A stretch of 64,000 bases of DNA from Variovorax sp. PBL-H6. GTDB taxonomy: Bacteria; Pseudomonadota; Gammaproteobacteria; Burkholderiales; Burkholderiaceae_C. The stretch is taken from assembly GCF_901827155.1 (NCBI RefSeq), contig NZ_LR594659.1, positions 5,176,001-5,240,000 of the forward strand, given 5' to 3'. The notes under the pieces were generated by a model, which worked only from the letters and a program-made list of their open reading frames with translations, did no database searches and was not told the DNA's origin. Shown one piece after another: positions 31,659 through 40,036 of this stretch (its first letter is position 1; each line of letters starts with the position of its first letter). A program made the translations under genes and the position numbers.

Positions 31659-32843
31659 TCAGACCAGCTCGAGCGCCACGGCCGTGCCCTCGCCGCCGCC
31701 GATGCACAGCGTGGCGACGCCGCGCTTCTTGCCCTTTTGCTGAAGCGCATGGATCAGCGTGACCATGATGCGCGCGCCGCTGGCGCCGATCGGGTGGCCC
31801 AGCGCGCAGGCGCCGCCGTGCACGTTGACCATCGCGTGCGAGAGGTCGAGCTCGTGCATCAGCGCCATCGGCACCACCGCGAAGGCCTCGTTGACCTCCC
31901 AGAGGTCGACGTCCTTCACGCCCCAGCCGGTCTTCTTGAAGAGCTTGGCCACCGCCCCCACCGGCGCGGTCGAGAACCACTCGGGCTGCTGCGCATGGGT
32001 TGCGTGGCCGAGGATGCGCGCGATGGGCTTGGCGCCCAGCTTCTTCGCGGTGCTCTCGGTCATCATGACCAGGGCCGCGGCGCCATCGTTGATCGAGGAA
32101 CTGGAGGCGGCGGTGATGGTGCCGCCCTCCTTCTTGAAGGCCGGCTTGAGCGTCGGGATCTTGTCGAGCTTGACCTTGCCCGGGCCCTCGTCGATCTCGA
32201 CCAGCGTGTCGCCGCCGCGGCCCTTGACCAGCACCGGCGCGATCTCGGCCTTGAAGGCGCCCGAGCTGGTGGCGGCCTTGGCGCGCTCCACGCTGGCGAT
32301 CGCGAACTCGTCCTGCTGCTGTCGCGTGAACTTGTACTTGGCCGCGCAGTCCTCGCCGAAGGTGCCCATCGAACGGCCGGGCTGGTAGGCGTCTTCCAGT
32401 CCATCCAGCATCATGTGGTCGAAGATGCGATCGTGGCCCATGCGGTATCCGCCACGCCCCTTGAGCATCAGGTAGGGCGCGTTGGTCATGCTCTCCATGC
32501 CGCCGGCGACCATCACCTCGTGCGTGCCGGCCAGCAGCATGTCGTGCGTGAACATCGCGGCCTTCATGGCCGAGCCGCACATCTTGCTGAGGGTGACTGC
32601 CCCGGCGCTGTCGGGCAGGCCGCCCTTGTAGGCTGCCTGCCGCGCCGGCGCCTGGCCCTGGCCCGCCATCAGGCAGTTGCCGAACAACACCTCGCCGACC
32701 ACGTCGGACGCAATGCCTGCACGCTCGACGGCCGCCTTGATGGCGACACCGCCCAGGTCGTGTGCGGCAAGGGAAGAAAAATCGCCCTGGAAGCCGCCCA
32801 TGGGGGTGCGCGCGGCGCCGACGATGACGATGGATTCAGACAT
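31659..32843 (-). CDS. Acetyl-CoA C-acetyltransferase (thiolase)
   Basis: A 394-residue degradative/biosynthetic thiolase. The acyl-accepting cysteine is C89 in LSKMCGSAMKA; the second active-site segments are NVHGGACALGHPIGASGAR and ATLCIGGGEGTAV. Length and motifs fit the acetoacetyl-CoA thiolase group (PhaA/AtoB/FadA relatives). With HMG-CoA lyase producing acetoacetate elsewhere in the window it could complete ketone-body use. No phaB or phaC is adjacent. A short leader of 56 bases separates it from aceK. Confidence 0.93.
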   Translation of the reverse strand: MSESIVIVGAARTPMGGFQGDFSSLAAHDLGGVAIKAAVERAGIASDVVGEVLFGNCLMAGQGQAPARQAAYKGGLPDSAGAVTLSKMCGSAMKAAMFTHDMLLAGTHEVMVAGGMESMTNAPYLMLKGRGGYRMGHDRIFDHMMLDGLEDAYQPGRSMGTFGEDCAAKYKFTRQQQDEFAIASVERAKAATSSGAFKAEIAPVLVKGRGGDTLVEIDEGPGKVKLDKIPTLKPAFKKEGGTITAASSSSINDGAAALVMMTESTAKKLGAKPIARILGHATHAQQPEWFSTAPVGAVAKLFKKTGWGVKDVDLWEVNEAFAVVPMALMHELDLSHAMVNVHGGACALGHPIGASGARIMVTLIHALQQKGKKRGVATLCIGGGEGTAVALELV

Positions 32844-32899
32844 GAATTGCTCCTTGTGAGATTGAAGAGGAAGGCGAGGTCCGCGACGCCGGTTTCATT

Positions 32900-34711
32900 T
32901 CAGAAGTAGGGCGCATGGCCGTCGTGCTGGAACCGCTGCGCCTCGTCGTAGGGAAAAACGTCCAGCATCTGGCCGGCCTGGATGCGCTCCTTGTGGCTCT
33001 GCCAGAAGGCCGCGTCGAGCAGGTCGGCGTGGTGGGCCATGAAGGCCTCGCGCACCGACTCGTTGCCGAGCAGGAAGGGGCCGAAGGTCTCCGGGAACAC
33101 GTCCTTGGGGCCGACCGAGTACCAGACCTCGCCGCTCATTTCGTCTTCCTCGGTGCGAGCCTCCGGCACGCGGCGGAAATTGCACTCGGTGAGGTACTCG
33201 ATCTCGTCGTAGTCGTAGAACACCACCTTGCCGCCGCGCGCGACGCCGAAGTTCTTCCACAGCATGTCGCCGGGAAAGATGTTGGCCGCAACCATGTCCT
33301 TGATGGCATTGCCGTATTCGACGACCGCGTGCTCCAGCTGCTTGCTCGCCCGCTGGGCGTGCTCGGGATGCTCGAGCTGGTCGAAGGCCTCCTGGAGGTA
33401 GATGTTGAGCGGGATCATGCGGCGCTCGATGTAGACATGCTTGAGCACGAGCTCCATCTCCCCGTTGCCGTCACGGTCGCCGATCTCGAGCTGGCTGGGC
33501 GCGAACTGCTTGATCTCCGCGATCAGCTCGGGCTCGAAGCGGTCCAGCGGGAAGCCGACATCGCTGTACTCCAGCGTGTCGGCCATGCGGCCCACCCGGT
33601 CGTGCTGCTTCACCAGCATGTACTTGCCCTTGATCTGCTCGCGCGTGGTGTCCTTCTGCGGCGGGTAGAAGTCCTTGATGACCTTGAAAACGTACGGAAA
33701 GGAGGGCAGGTCGAACACCAGCATCACCATGCCCTTGATGCCGGGCGCGATGCGGAACCGGTCCGTCGAGTAGTTCAGGTGGTAGAGGAAGTCGCGGTAG
33801 AAGAGCGTCTTGCCCTGCTTGGCCAGCCCGAGGGCGCTGTAGATCTCGGCGCGCGGCTTGCGCGGCATCAGCGAGCGCAGGAACTGCACGAAGGCCGACG
33901 GCACCTCCATGTCGACCATGAAGTAGGCCCGCGCGAAGCTGAAGAGCATCTGCAGGTCTTCCTCGCCGAAGAGCGCGGCGTCGATGTAGAACTTGCCGGC
34001 GCGGTCATGCAGGATCGGGAGTGCGAAGGGCAGCTCGATGAAGCCGTTCATGATCTTGCCGACGACGTAGGCGCCCTTGTTGCGGTAGAACAGGCCCGAC
34101 AGCACCTGCAACTGGAAGTTCGCGCGCAGCTTGATCTGGTGGAAGCGCCCGAGGATGGCGGCCGCCACGCGCTCGGCATCGCGCTGGATGTCGGCAAAGC
34201 GGCCCTGCAGCGCGTAGTCCTCGAGCAGCCGGCGCACCGTGTCGGCCAGCGTGTGCTGCTCGGGGTAGTAGGCACGGTAGGTGGGCGAGCCGCGCGCCTC
34301 GATGTATTCGGTGCTGATGGCCGGCCGCACGAAGATGAAGTCGTTCTGGAAGTAAGCGCGGTGCAGGATCTTGGTGGTGACCGAGTTGAAGAAGGTCTCG
34401 GCCAGCTCCGGCTGGTGGTGGTCGACCAGGAGGCCGATGAAGTGCAGCTTGACCTGGTGCCAGACGTCCATGGGCTGCTCGCCGGCCTTGAACTCCTTCT
34501 CGAGCCGGGCCACCGCTTCGCTCACGCGCAAGTCGTAGAACTCGATGCGCTCGCGCTGCGCCCGCTGCTGGCCGTGCCAGTCGGCTGTCTCGAAGCGGTG
34601 CTTGGCGCGCGCCGACTCGGCACGGAACAGCCGGTAGTGGCGGTCGAAGCCGTCGCGCATCGCCTTGGCGATGTCGTAGGCGAGCGGGGAATCGAGGCGC
34701 TGGGGAAACAT
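32900..34711 (-). CDS. aceK: Isocitrate dehydrogenase kinase/phosphatase
   Basis: A 603-residue bifunctional enzyme that phosphorylates and dephosphorylates isocitrate dehydrogenase, directing carbon into the glyoxylate bypass. Landmarks are the N-terminal [26 protein letters not shown] region, [12 protein letters not shown], the kinase core with [33 protein letters not shown] and [15 protein letters not shown]. Length is normal (570-610). The start is the ATG at 34711, four bases after the carbonic anhydrase stop. Together with thiolase and leucine degradation it fits growth on acetyl-CoA-producing substrates. Confidence 0.96.
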   Translation of the reverse strand: MFPQRLDSPLAYDIAKAMRDGFDRHYRLFRAESARAKHRFETADWHGQQRAQRERIEFYDLRVSEAVARLEKEFKAGEQPMDVWHQVKLHFIGLLVDHHQPELAETFFNSVTTKILHRAYFQNDFIFVRPAISTEYIEARGSPTYRAYYPEQHTLADTVRRLLEDYALQGRFADIQRDAERVAAAILGRFHQIKLRANFQLQVLSGLFYRNKGAYVVGKIMNGFIELPFALPILHDRAGKFYIDAALFGEEDLQMLFSFARAYFMVDMEVPSAFVQFLRSLMPRKPRAEIYSALGLAKQGKTLFYRDFLYHLNYSTDRFRIAPGIKGMVMLVFDLPSFPYVFKVIKDFYPPQKDTTREQIKGKYMLVKQHDRVGRMADTLEYSDVGFPLDRFEPELIAEIKQFAPSQLEIGDRDGNGEMELVLKHVYIERRMIPLNIYLQEAFDQLEHPEHAQRASKQLEHAVVEYGNAIKDMVAANIFPGDMLWKNFGVARGGKVVFYDYDEIEYLTECNFRRVPEARTEEDEMSGEVWYSVGPKDVFPETFGPFLLGNESVREAFMAHHADLLDAAFWQSHKERIQAGQMLDVFPYDEAQRFQHDGHAPYF

Positions 34712-34715
34712 CAGT

Positions 34716-35435
34716 TCACGGCACGGCTTGCGCCGGGTCGGCATCGGCCTGCGGCTTCTCGGCCCGCTTGCTCCATTTGTAGCGGATGCGCTGGACGGCC
34801 GCCTTGTACAGGGCCTCGATGGGCTTGACGCCATCGAGGGTCATGCCGAGGTCCTGCAACAGCCCGTCGTGCACGCCGAAAGCCCAGCCGTGAATGGAGA
34901 CGGATTGCTTGCGGCTCCAGGCGTCCTCCATCACGGTGCTGACCGCGACGTTGACCACCTGCTCGGTCACGTTGAGTTCGCACAATGCGTCGGCGCGCAG
35001 TTCTTCCGGCAGGGAACTGAGCAGCACGCGATGGCGGTCGCGCACGTCCTGGATATGGCGGATCCAGTTGTCGGCCAGCCCGATGCGCGCGCTGTCGAGC
35101 GCCGCCTGGACGCCGCCGCAGCCGTAGTGGCCCACCACCATGATGTGCTGGACCTTGAGCCGCTCGACGGCGAACTGGATCGCCGACAGGGCATTGAGGT
35201 CGGAGTGCACCACGATGTTGGCGACATTGCGATGCACGAACACTTCGCCGGGCTCCAGGCCGGTGATCTGGTTCGCGGGCACGCGGCTGTCGGAGCAGCC
35301 TATCCACATGTACTTGGGCGTCTGCTGTTTCACCAGGCTGGTGAAGAAGCCGGGACGATCCCGCTCCATGCGCGCTGCCCAGGAGCGGTTGTGGGCGAAA
35401 AGATCCTCCAGGTTGTCGGGCGTTTCGTTGTCCAT
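34716..35435 (-). CDS. can: Beta-class carbonic anhydrase
   Basis: A 239-residue zinc enzyme interconverting CO2 and bicarbonate. The zinc ligands C47 and D49-R52 dyad lie in [13 protein letters not shown], with H103 and C106 in [33 protein letters not shown] is the family core. It lies 4 bases upstream of aceK on the same strand, so both are probably one transcript. Supply of bicarbonate for the biotin-dependent carboxylases is a plausible role. Confidence 0.95.
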   Translation of the reverse strand: MDNETPDNLEDLFAHNRSWAARMERDRPGFFTSLVKQQTPKYMWIGCSDSRVPANQITGLEPGEVFVHRNVANIVVHSDLNALSAIQFAVERLKVQHIMVVGHYGCGGVQAALDSARIGLADNWIRHIQDVRDRHRVLLSSLPEELRADALCELNVTEQVVNVAVSTVMEDAWSRKQSVSIHGWAFGVHDGLLQDLGMTLDGVKPIEALYKAAVQRIRYKWSKRAEKPQADADPAQAVP

Positions 35436-35473
35436 GGCGTCATGCTAGGTGATTGAGGGATGATGATGAGGCC

Positions 35474-35869
35474 TCAGCGGGCCTTCGGCTTGGACGCGCG
35501 AGTCAGGGCGGCCCGAGCCTGCTTTTCCTGCGCGCGGATCTCGGCGAGGTTGGCCTGCAGTTCCTCCATCTGCGCCTCGAGCTGGGTGCGATGGCTGCCG
35601 AGCACGCCGAGGAAGCGCTGAAGCTGCGGCACGGTGTCGCGCGGGCTGTCGTACATGTCGAGGATGTCCTTCACCTCGTTGAGCTTCAGTCCGAGGCGCT
35701 TGGCGCGCAGCGTGAGCGCGAGCCGCGTCCGGTCGCGCGCGGTGTAGACGCGCTGCTGCCCGGCTCGCTCCGGAGCGAGCAGGCCCATGTCCTCGTAGAA
35801 ACGGATCGCCCGCGTGGTGAGGTCGAATTCCCGGGCGAGTTCGCCGATGGTGAAGGTCTGCGAGGGCAT
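35474..35869 (-). CDS. liuR: MerR-family regulator, LiuR-like
   Basis: A 131-residue regulator. FTIGELAREFDLTTRAIRFYEDMGLLAPER is the winged helix-turn-helix of MerR proteins; the C-terminal half (residues 75-125) is a long coiled coil (QLQRFLGVLGSHRTQLEAQMEELQANLAEIRAQE) for dimerisation. No Cys suited to metal sensing is seen, so it is of the non-metal, branched-chain catabolism type (LiuR) rather than CueR/ZntR. In proteobacteria LiuR controls leucine/isovalerate degradation. A palindrome resembling its operator lies in the divergent promoter. The identification as LiuR is inference from type, motif and neighbours. Confidence 0.8.
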   Translation of the reverse strand: MPSQTFTIGELAREFDLTTRAIRFYEDMGLLAPERAGQQRVYTARDRTRLALTLRAKRLGLKLNEVKDILDMYDSPRDTVPQLQRFLGVLGSHRTQLEAQMEELQANLAEIRAQEKQARAALTRASKPKAR

Positions 35870-35914
35870 CGTGGGTCAATTGCGCAGGCGACAGCAGCTT
35901 TGGGCCTGACTACC

Positions 35915-35954
35915 TACAATGAAAGGTCTTTCCCATGACGTTTACGTTAACGTC
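35915..35954 (+). promoter_or_regulatory. Divergent promoter with a LiuR-like palindromic operator
   Basis: GACGTTTACGTTAACGTC (35937-35954) has 6-bp inverted arms GACGTT/AACGTC with a near-symmetric centre, like the TTTACGT-type sites described for LiuR. TACAAT (35915-35920) is a good -10 for the plus-strand hydrolase gene, putting the palindrome at roughly +10 to +28, 8 bases before its ATG. The -35 is poor. The 93-base region also serves the divergent MerR gene, so auto-control is possible. Confidence 0.6.
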
Positions 35955-35962
35955 AATCCTAC

Positions 35963-37024
35963 ATGAACTTGCTCGAACGCGAACTCCATTACCCCCACGG
36001 CGACACGCTGCCAGCGCCCGGCCGCACCTTCGAAGTGGCGCCGGGCGTGCGCTGGCTGCGCATGGCGCTGCCCTTCGCGCTGGACCACATCAACCTCTGG
36101 CTGCTGCGCGACAGCATCGACGGCACAGAGGGCTGGACGGTGGTCGACTGCTGCATCGCGCACGAGGCCTCGCGCGCCCAGTGGGAGCAGATCTTCGCGA
36201 GCGAGCTGGAGGGCCTGCCGATCCTGCGCGTGATCGTGACGCACATGCACCCCGACCACATCGGCCTGGCCGACTGGCTCTGCAAGCGCTGGAACGCGCC
36301 GCTGTGGATCAGCTCGACCGACTACCACGTCGCGCGCGTGCTCACCAGCACCGGCGACACGCTGGCCGGCGGAGACGCGGCGGCGGACTTCTTCGTTTCG
36401 CACGGCATGGCCGATGCCGAGGCGCTGGCAGTCATCCGTGGTCGCACCAGCTACTACGCCGACATGGTGCCCTCGGTGCCCGCAAATTTCGTTCGCATGC
36501 TCGACGGCGACACGGTCCGCATCGGAGGGCGTGCGTGGCGCTGCATCAGCGGCTACGGGCACGCGCCGGAGCACATCTCTCTGTACTGCGAGGAGCTCAA
36601 CGTGCTGCTGGGCGGCGACATGATGCTGCCGCGCATCTCCACCAACGTGAGCGTGCATGCGGGCGAGCCCGAGGCCAATTCGCTGCGCCTGTTCCTCGAC
36701 AGCATCGAACGCTTCAACGCGCTGCCGGCTGACGCACTGGGCCTGCCCTCGCACGGCAAGCCATTCACCGGCATCCACCAGCGCGTGAAGCAGCTGCAGG
36801 ATCACCACCGCGACCGCCTGGCCGAGCTGCTGGAAGCCTGTGCCGCCCGGCCCCTCAGCGCCGCCGAAGGTCTGCCGGTCCTGTTCAAGCGCGCACTCGA
36901 CGTGCACCAGACCACCTTTGCCCTGGGCGAAACCGTGGCGCACCTGCACCTGCTGTGGTTCGAGGGTCAGCTGCAGCGGCGCAAAGGCGAGGACGGCGTC
37001 TGGCGCTTCGGCGTGTTCTCATGA
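35963..37024 (+). CDS. MBL-fold metallo-hydrolase
   Basis: A 353-residue metallo-beta-lactamase-fold hydrolase. The metal-binding motif H94-x-H96-x-D98-H99 lies in VTHMHPDHIGLADW, with later ligands in HAPEHISLY and the LPSHGKPF histidine. A winged-helix-like C-terminal extension (about residues 260-353) is typical of LACTB2-like members. The substrate could be a thioester, but that is inference from the LiuR-like operator upstream. Its last codon and stop overlap the ATG of the kinase gene. Confidence 0.88.
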   Translation: MNLLERELHYPHGDTLPAPGRTFEVAPGVRWLRMALPFALDHINLWLLRDSIDGTEGWTVVDCCIAHEASRAQWEQIFASELEGLPILRVIVTHMHPDHIGLADWLCKRWNAPLWISSTDYHVARVLTSTGDTLAGGDAAADFFVSHGMADAEALAVIRGRTSYYADMVPSVPANFVRMLDGDTVRIGGRAWRCISGYGHAPEHISLYCEELNVLLGGDMMLPRISTNVSVHAGEPEANSLRLFLDSIERFNALPADALGLPSHGKPFTGIHQRVKQLQDHHRDRLAELLEACAARPLSAAEGLPVLFKRALDVHQTTFALGETVAHLHLLWFEGQLQRRKGEDGVWRFGVFS

Positions 37025-38403
37025 CCGCGGGCCGGCCGCCAGGAGGCGGTCGCACCGCGGGAGAAGGCGCGGCCACTCCCACCACGCTGGACCTGCTTTG
37101 TAGCGGGCAGCTGGCGGGGGCGCGACGGCTTGCGTTGCGTTGCGAGCTCACGGAGTTCCCGCGCGAGATCTTCGCGCTGGCCGACACGCTGGAGGAGCTC
37201 GACCTGTCGGGCAATGCACTGTCGACGCTGCCCGAGGACCTCGCCCGGCTCCACCGGCTGCGCGTGCTCTTCTGCTCGAACAACCACTTCACCGAACTGC
37301 CCGCCGCGCTGGGCCGGTGCGGCAGCCTGGAGATGATCGGCTTCAAGGCCAACCGCATCCGGACGCTGCCGGCCGAGGCGCTGCCGCCCGCGCTGCGCTG
37401 GCTGATCCTGACCGACAACGAGATCGACGCGCTGCCTCCCGCCATCGGCCGTTGTACGCAAATTCAAAAGTTGATGCTCGCCGGCAATCGCCTGCAGACC
37501 CTTCCACCCGAGCTGGCCGGCTGCCGAGCGCTGGAGCTGCTGCGCATCTCGGCCAATCGACTCGATGGCCTCCCAGACTGGCTGCCGGCCCTGCCCCGGC
37601 TCGCGTGGCTGGCCTTCGCAGGCAACCCCTTCGACGAGCGCGCGGAAGCCGCCGCCGTCGAGGCAGCGGCTATCCCGAGGGTCGACTGGCAGCGACTGTC
37701 GCTGCACGGCAAGTTGGGAGAAGGCGCCTCGGGCGTGATCCACCGAGCCGACTGGGCGCAGGAAGACGGCAGCGTTCTCGCGGTGGCCGTGAAGCTGTTC
37801 AAGGGCGAGGTCACGAGCGACGGCTGGCCGCACAGCGAGATGGCCGCCTGCATCGCCGCAGGCACGCATCCGAATCTGATTGCGGTCGAGGGACGGGTCC
37901 AGGACCACCCCGACGGCAGATCCGGCCTGGTGCTCTCGCTGGTGGACCCGCGTTTCCGCAACCTGGCGGGGCCGCCGAGCCTGGACTCCTGCACCCGCGA
38001 CGTCTATGCCGACGACGCCAGCTGGCCGGTGACGACCGCCCTGCGGCTGGCCAGCGGCATCGCCTCGGCCGCCGCGCAGCTGCACGCGCGCGGCATCGTG
38101 CATGGCGACCTCTATGCCCACAACATCCTGTGGGATGGCGAGGGCAATGCCCTGCTGGGCGACTTCGGTGCCGCATCCTTCCTGCCGCCGGACAACGCGA
38201 ATCAGGCCCTGGCGCTGCAGCGCATCGAGGCGCGCGCCTTCGGCCTGCTGCTCGGGGAGCTTCGCTCGCGCTGCCGCCCGGCGAGCAATGCGGACCACGC
38301 CGTGCTGGAACGATGGGCCGAGCTCGAAAGGCGCTGCACGCAGCCCCAGGTCGCCGAGCGCCCGCGGCTGGCCGAGATCGCCTCGGCGCTGGCCACCGCC
38401 TGA
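37021..38403 (+). CDS. Leucine-rich-repeat protein with C-terminal protein kinase domain
   Basis: A 460-residue soluble protein. Residues 35-205 hold about six to seven leucine-rich repeats of the LxxLxLxxNxLxxLPxx type (LEELDLSGNALSTLPEDL, LRWLILTDNEIDALPPAI, and others). Residues 226-460 are a eukaryotic-like kinase: glycine loop LGEGASGV (233-240), ATP lysine K258 in AVAVKLF, catalytic loop H361-G-D-LYAH-N368 and D381-F-G. HGD replaces the usual HRD, as in RD-negative kinases. The activation segment is short. No transmembrane segment or signal is visible, so it acts in the cytoplasm. The ATG overlaps the MBL hydrolase stop (ATGA), so both proteins are co-translated. Partner and target are unknown. 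Confidence 0.88.
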   Translation: MTAGRPPGGGRTAGEGAATPTTLDLLCSGQLAGARRLALRCELTEFPREIFALADTLEELDLSGNALSTLPEDLARLHRLRVLFCSNNHFTELPAALGRCGSLEMIGFKANRIRTLPAEALPPALRWLILTDNEIDALPPAIGRCTQIQKLMLAGNRLQTLPPELAGCRALELLRISANRLDGLPDWLPALPRLAWLAFAGNPFDERAEAAAVEAAAIPRVDWQRLSLHGKLGEGASGVIHRADWAQEDGSVLAVAVKLFKGEVTSDGWPHSEMAACIAAGTHPNLIAVEGRVQDHPDGRSGLVLSLVDPRFRNLAGPPSLDSCTRDVYADDASWPVTTALRLASGIASAAAQLHARGIVHGDLYAHNILWDGEGNALLGDFGAASFLPPDNANQALALQRIEARAFGLLLGELRSRCRPASNADHAVLERWAELERRCTQPQVAERPRLAEIASALATA

Positions 38404-38411
38404 GGCCTCGC

Positions 38412-39305
38412 GTGCCCGCCTTGCCGCTGCCCACCCGCGACGGCGTCGGTCCGAGCCGGGTCGCGCTGCCGCCCGGCCCATGGTCCACCATTGCGGAGTT
38501 CCTGGTCGAGCGCTTCGCCGCCATTCCGCGCGCCGAGTGGGAGGCGCGCATGCGCGCGGGCGATGTGGTGGACGAGCACGGCATTCCCGTGACGCCGAGC
38601 CGGCCATACCAGCCGCGGCTGCGCGTCTTCTACTACCGATCGCTCGACAACGAGACGCTCGTGCCCTTCGAGGAGACGGTGCTGTTCCGCGATGAGCACC
38701 TCCTCGTGGTCGACAAGCCGCATTTCCTGACGGTGGCACCGGTGGGCAAGTACGTGCAGCAGAGCCTGCTGGTGCGCCTGCAACGCAAATTGGGGCTGGA
38801 CCAGCTCGCGCCCCTGCATCGGATCGACCGCGAGACCGCAGGCCTGGTGCTGTTCTCGGTGCAGCCGGCCACACGCCATGCGTATCACGCGCTGTTCGCC
38901 GCGCGCGCCGTCACCAAGGGCTACGAGGCCATCGTGCCGTGGCACGGCACGCCGGCCCTGCCCGTCGTGCGCCGCAGCCGCGTGGTCGATGACACGCATT
39001 TCATGCGCATGCGCGAGGTGGAAGGCGAGCCCAACGCCGAGACCCGCTTCGAGCTGCTCGAGGCCCGCGACGGCTGGGCACGCCTGTTCCTGTCGCCGCT
39101 GACCGGCCGCCGTCATCAACTGCGCGTGCACTGCGCCGCGTTGGGCCTGCCGATCCGCCACGACACGCTCTATCCCACGCTGCTGCCGGAGGGCGCCGAC
39201 GACTTCGATCGGCCGTTGCAGCTGCTGGCCAGGTCACTGGCCTTTCGCGACCCGCTCGACGGCCGGGCGCGCGCCTTCGAGAGCCTTCGCTCGCTCGCCC
39301 TCTGA
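38412..39305 (+). CDS. RluA-family pseudouridine synthase
   Basis: A 297-residue RNA pseudouridine synthase without an S4 domain. The catalytic motif PLHRIDRETAGLVLF contains D139, followed by the YxAIVPW and LTGRRHQLRVHCAALGLPI blocks of the RluA family. The first 95 residues contain a partial N-terminal extension. The start is a GTG (38412), 9 bases after the kinase stop; I see no better candidate in frame. The substrate position on tRNA or rRNA cannot be told. Confidence 0.88.
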   Translation: MPALPLPTRDGVGPSRVALPPGPWSTIAEFLVERFAAIPRAEWEARMRAGDVVDEHGIPVTPSRPYQPRLRVFYYRSLDNETLVPFEETVLFRDEHLLVVDKPHFLTVAPVGKYVQQSLLVRLQRKLGLDQLAPLHRIDRETAGLVLFSVQPATRHAYHALFAARAVTKGYEAIVPWHGTPALPVVRRSRVVDDTHFMRMREVEGEPNAETRFELLEARDGWARLFLSPLTGRRHQLRVHCAALGLPIRHDTLYPTLLPEGADDFDRPLQLLARSLAFRDPLDGRARAFESLRSLAL

Positions 39306-39333
39306 ACGAGCCTCGCGGCTCCCTACAAACCCG

Positions 39334-39351
39334 CTTCGACCAAAGTCGAAG
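39334..39351 (+). terminator. Short perfect hairpin between the pseudouridine synthase and the response regulator genes
   Basis: CTTCGAC (39334-39340) and GTCGAAG (39345-39351) flank CAAA. No T run follows, so it could instead be an operator for the two-component genes. Confidence 0.35.
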
Positions 39352-39391
39352 GTCGATCAAGCCGGGCCTGTTCTGATGAATACTCCCGTCG

Positions 39392-40036
39392 ATGAACGTA
39401 CTGATGATCGACGACCACATGATGTTCCTGCAGGGCATGAAGAACCTGCTGAGCGTGCTGGTGCCGGAGCTGCGCGTGGAGACCACGGGCGAGCTGAGCA
39501 GCGCCATCAAGCTCGTGGAGCTGGCCGAGTTCGATCTTGTCCTGCTGGACTGGCACCTCGCCGACTGCAATGGCGAGGAATCGATCCGCCGGCTGCGCGA
39601 TGGCGGCTGCATGGCACGCATCGTGGTGCTGTCGGGCGACACCAACGCCACCATGATCCGCAACACGGTGGATCTGGGCGCAGCCGGGTTCATTCCCAAG
39701 AAGTACAGCTCGGAAATGATGGTCGCAGCCCTCCAGCAGGTGCTGGCCGGCCGCATCTTCCTGCCATTGGAGACCCTCAATGCGGCACCACCACCGGCCA
39801 TGGGAAGCGCCACGGCCGCTGGCCATGACCCGCGGCTCGCCGGCCTCACGCCGCGCCAGATGGACGTCTACCGCGCGGCCGCGCGCGGGCTGCCGAACAA
39901 GCTGATCGCGCGCCGGCTCGACATCGCCGAATCCACCGTCAAGGCGCACCTCACCGCGGTCTACACCGCGCTGGGCGTGCGCAACAGGACGGAGGCCGCC
40001 TACCAGGCCTCGCGCGAGGGCGTGCGCATTGACTGA
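39392..40036 (+). CDS. NarL/LuxR-type response regulator
   Basis: A 214-residue two-domain regulator. Receiver: D7-D8 acidic pair in LMIDDHMMF, phospho-acceptor D53 in VLLDWHLADCNG, Lys near 103 in FIPKKYSS. LuxR helix-turn-helix at about 148-205: LTPRQMDVYRAAARGLPNKLIARRLDIAESTVKAHL. The gene product probably controls transcription in response to the adjacent kinase. The gene overlaps the histidine kinase gene by 8 bases. A short 7-bp hairpin lies upstream. Confidence 0.93.
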   Translation: MNVLMIDDHMMFLQGMKNLLSVLVPELRVETTGELSSAIKLVELAEFDLVLLDWHLADCNGEESIRRLRDGGCMARIVVLSGDTNATMIRNTVDLGAAGFIPKKYSSEMMVAALQQVLAGRIFLPLETLNAAPPPAMGSATAAGHDPRLAGLTPRQMDVYRAAARGLPNKLIARRLDIAESTVKAHLTAVYTALGVRNRTEAAYQASREGVRID

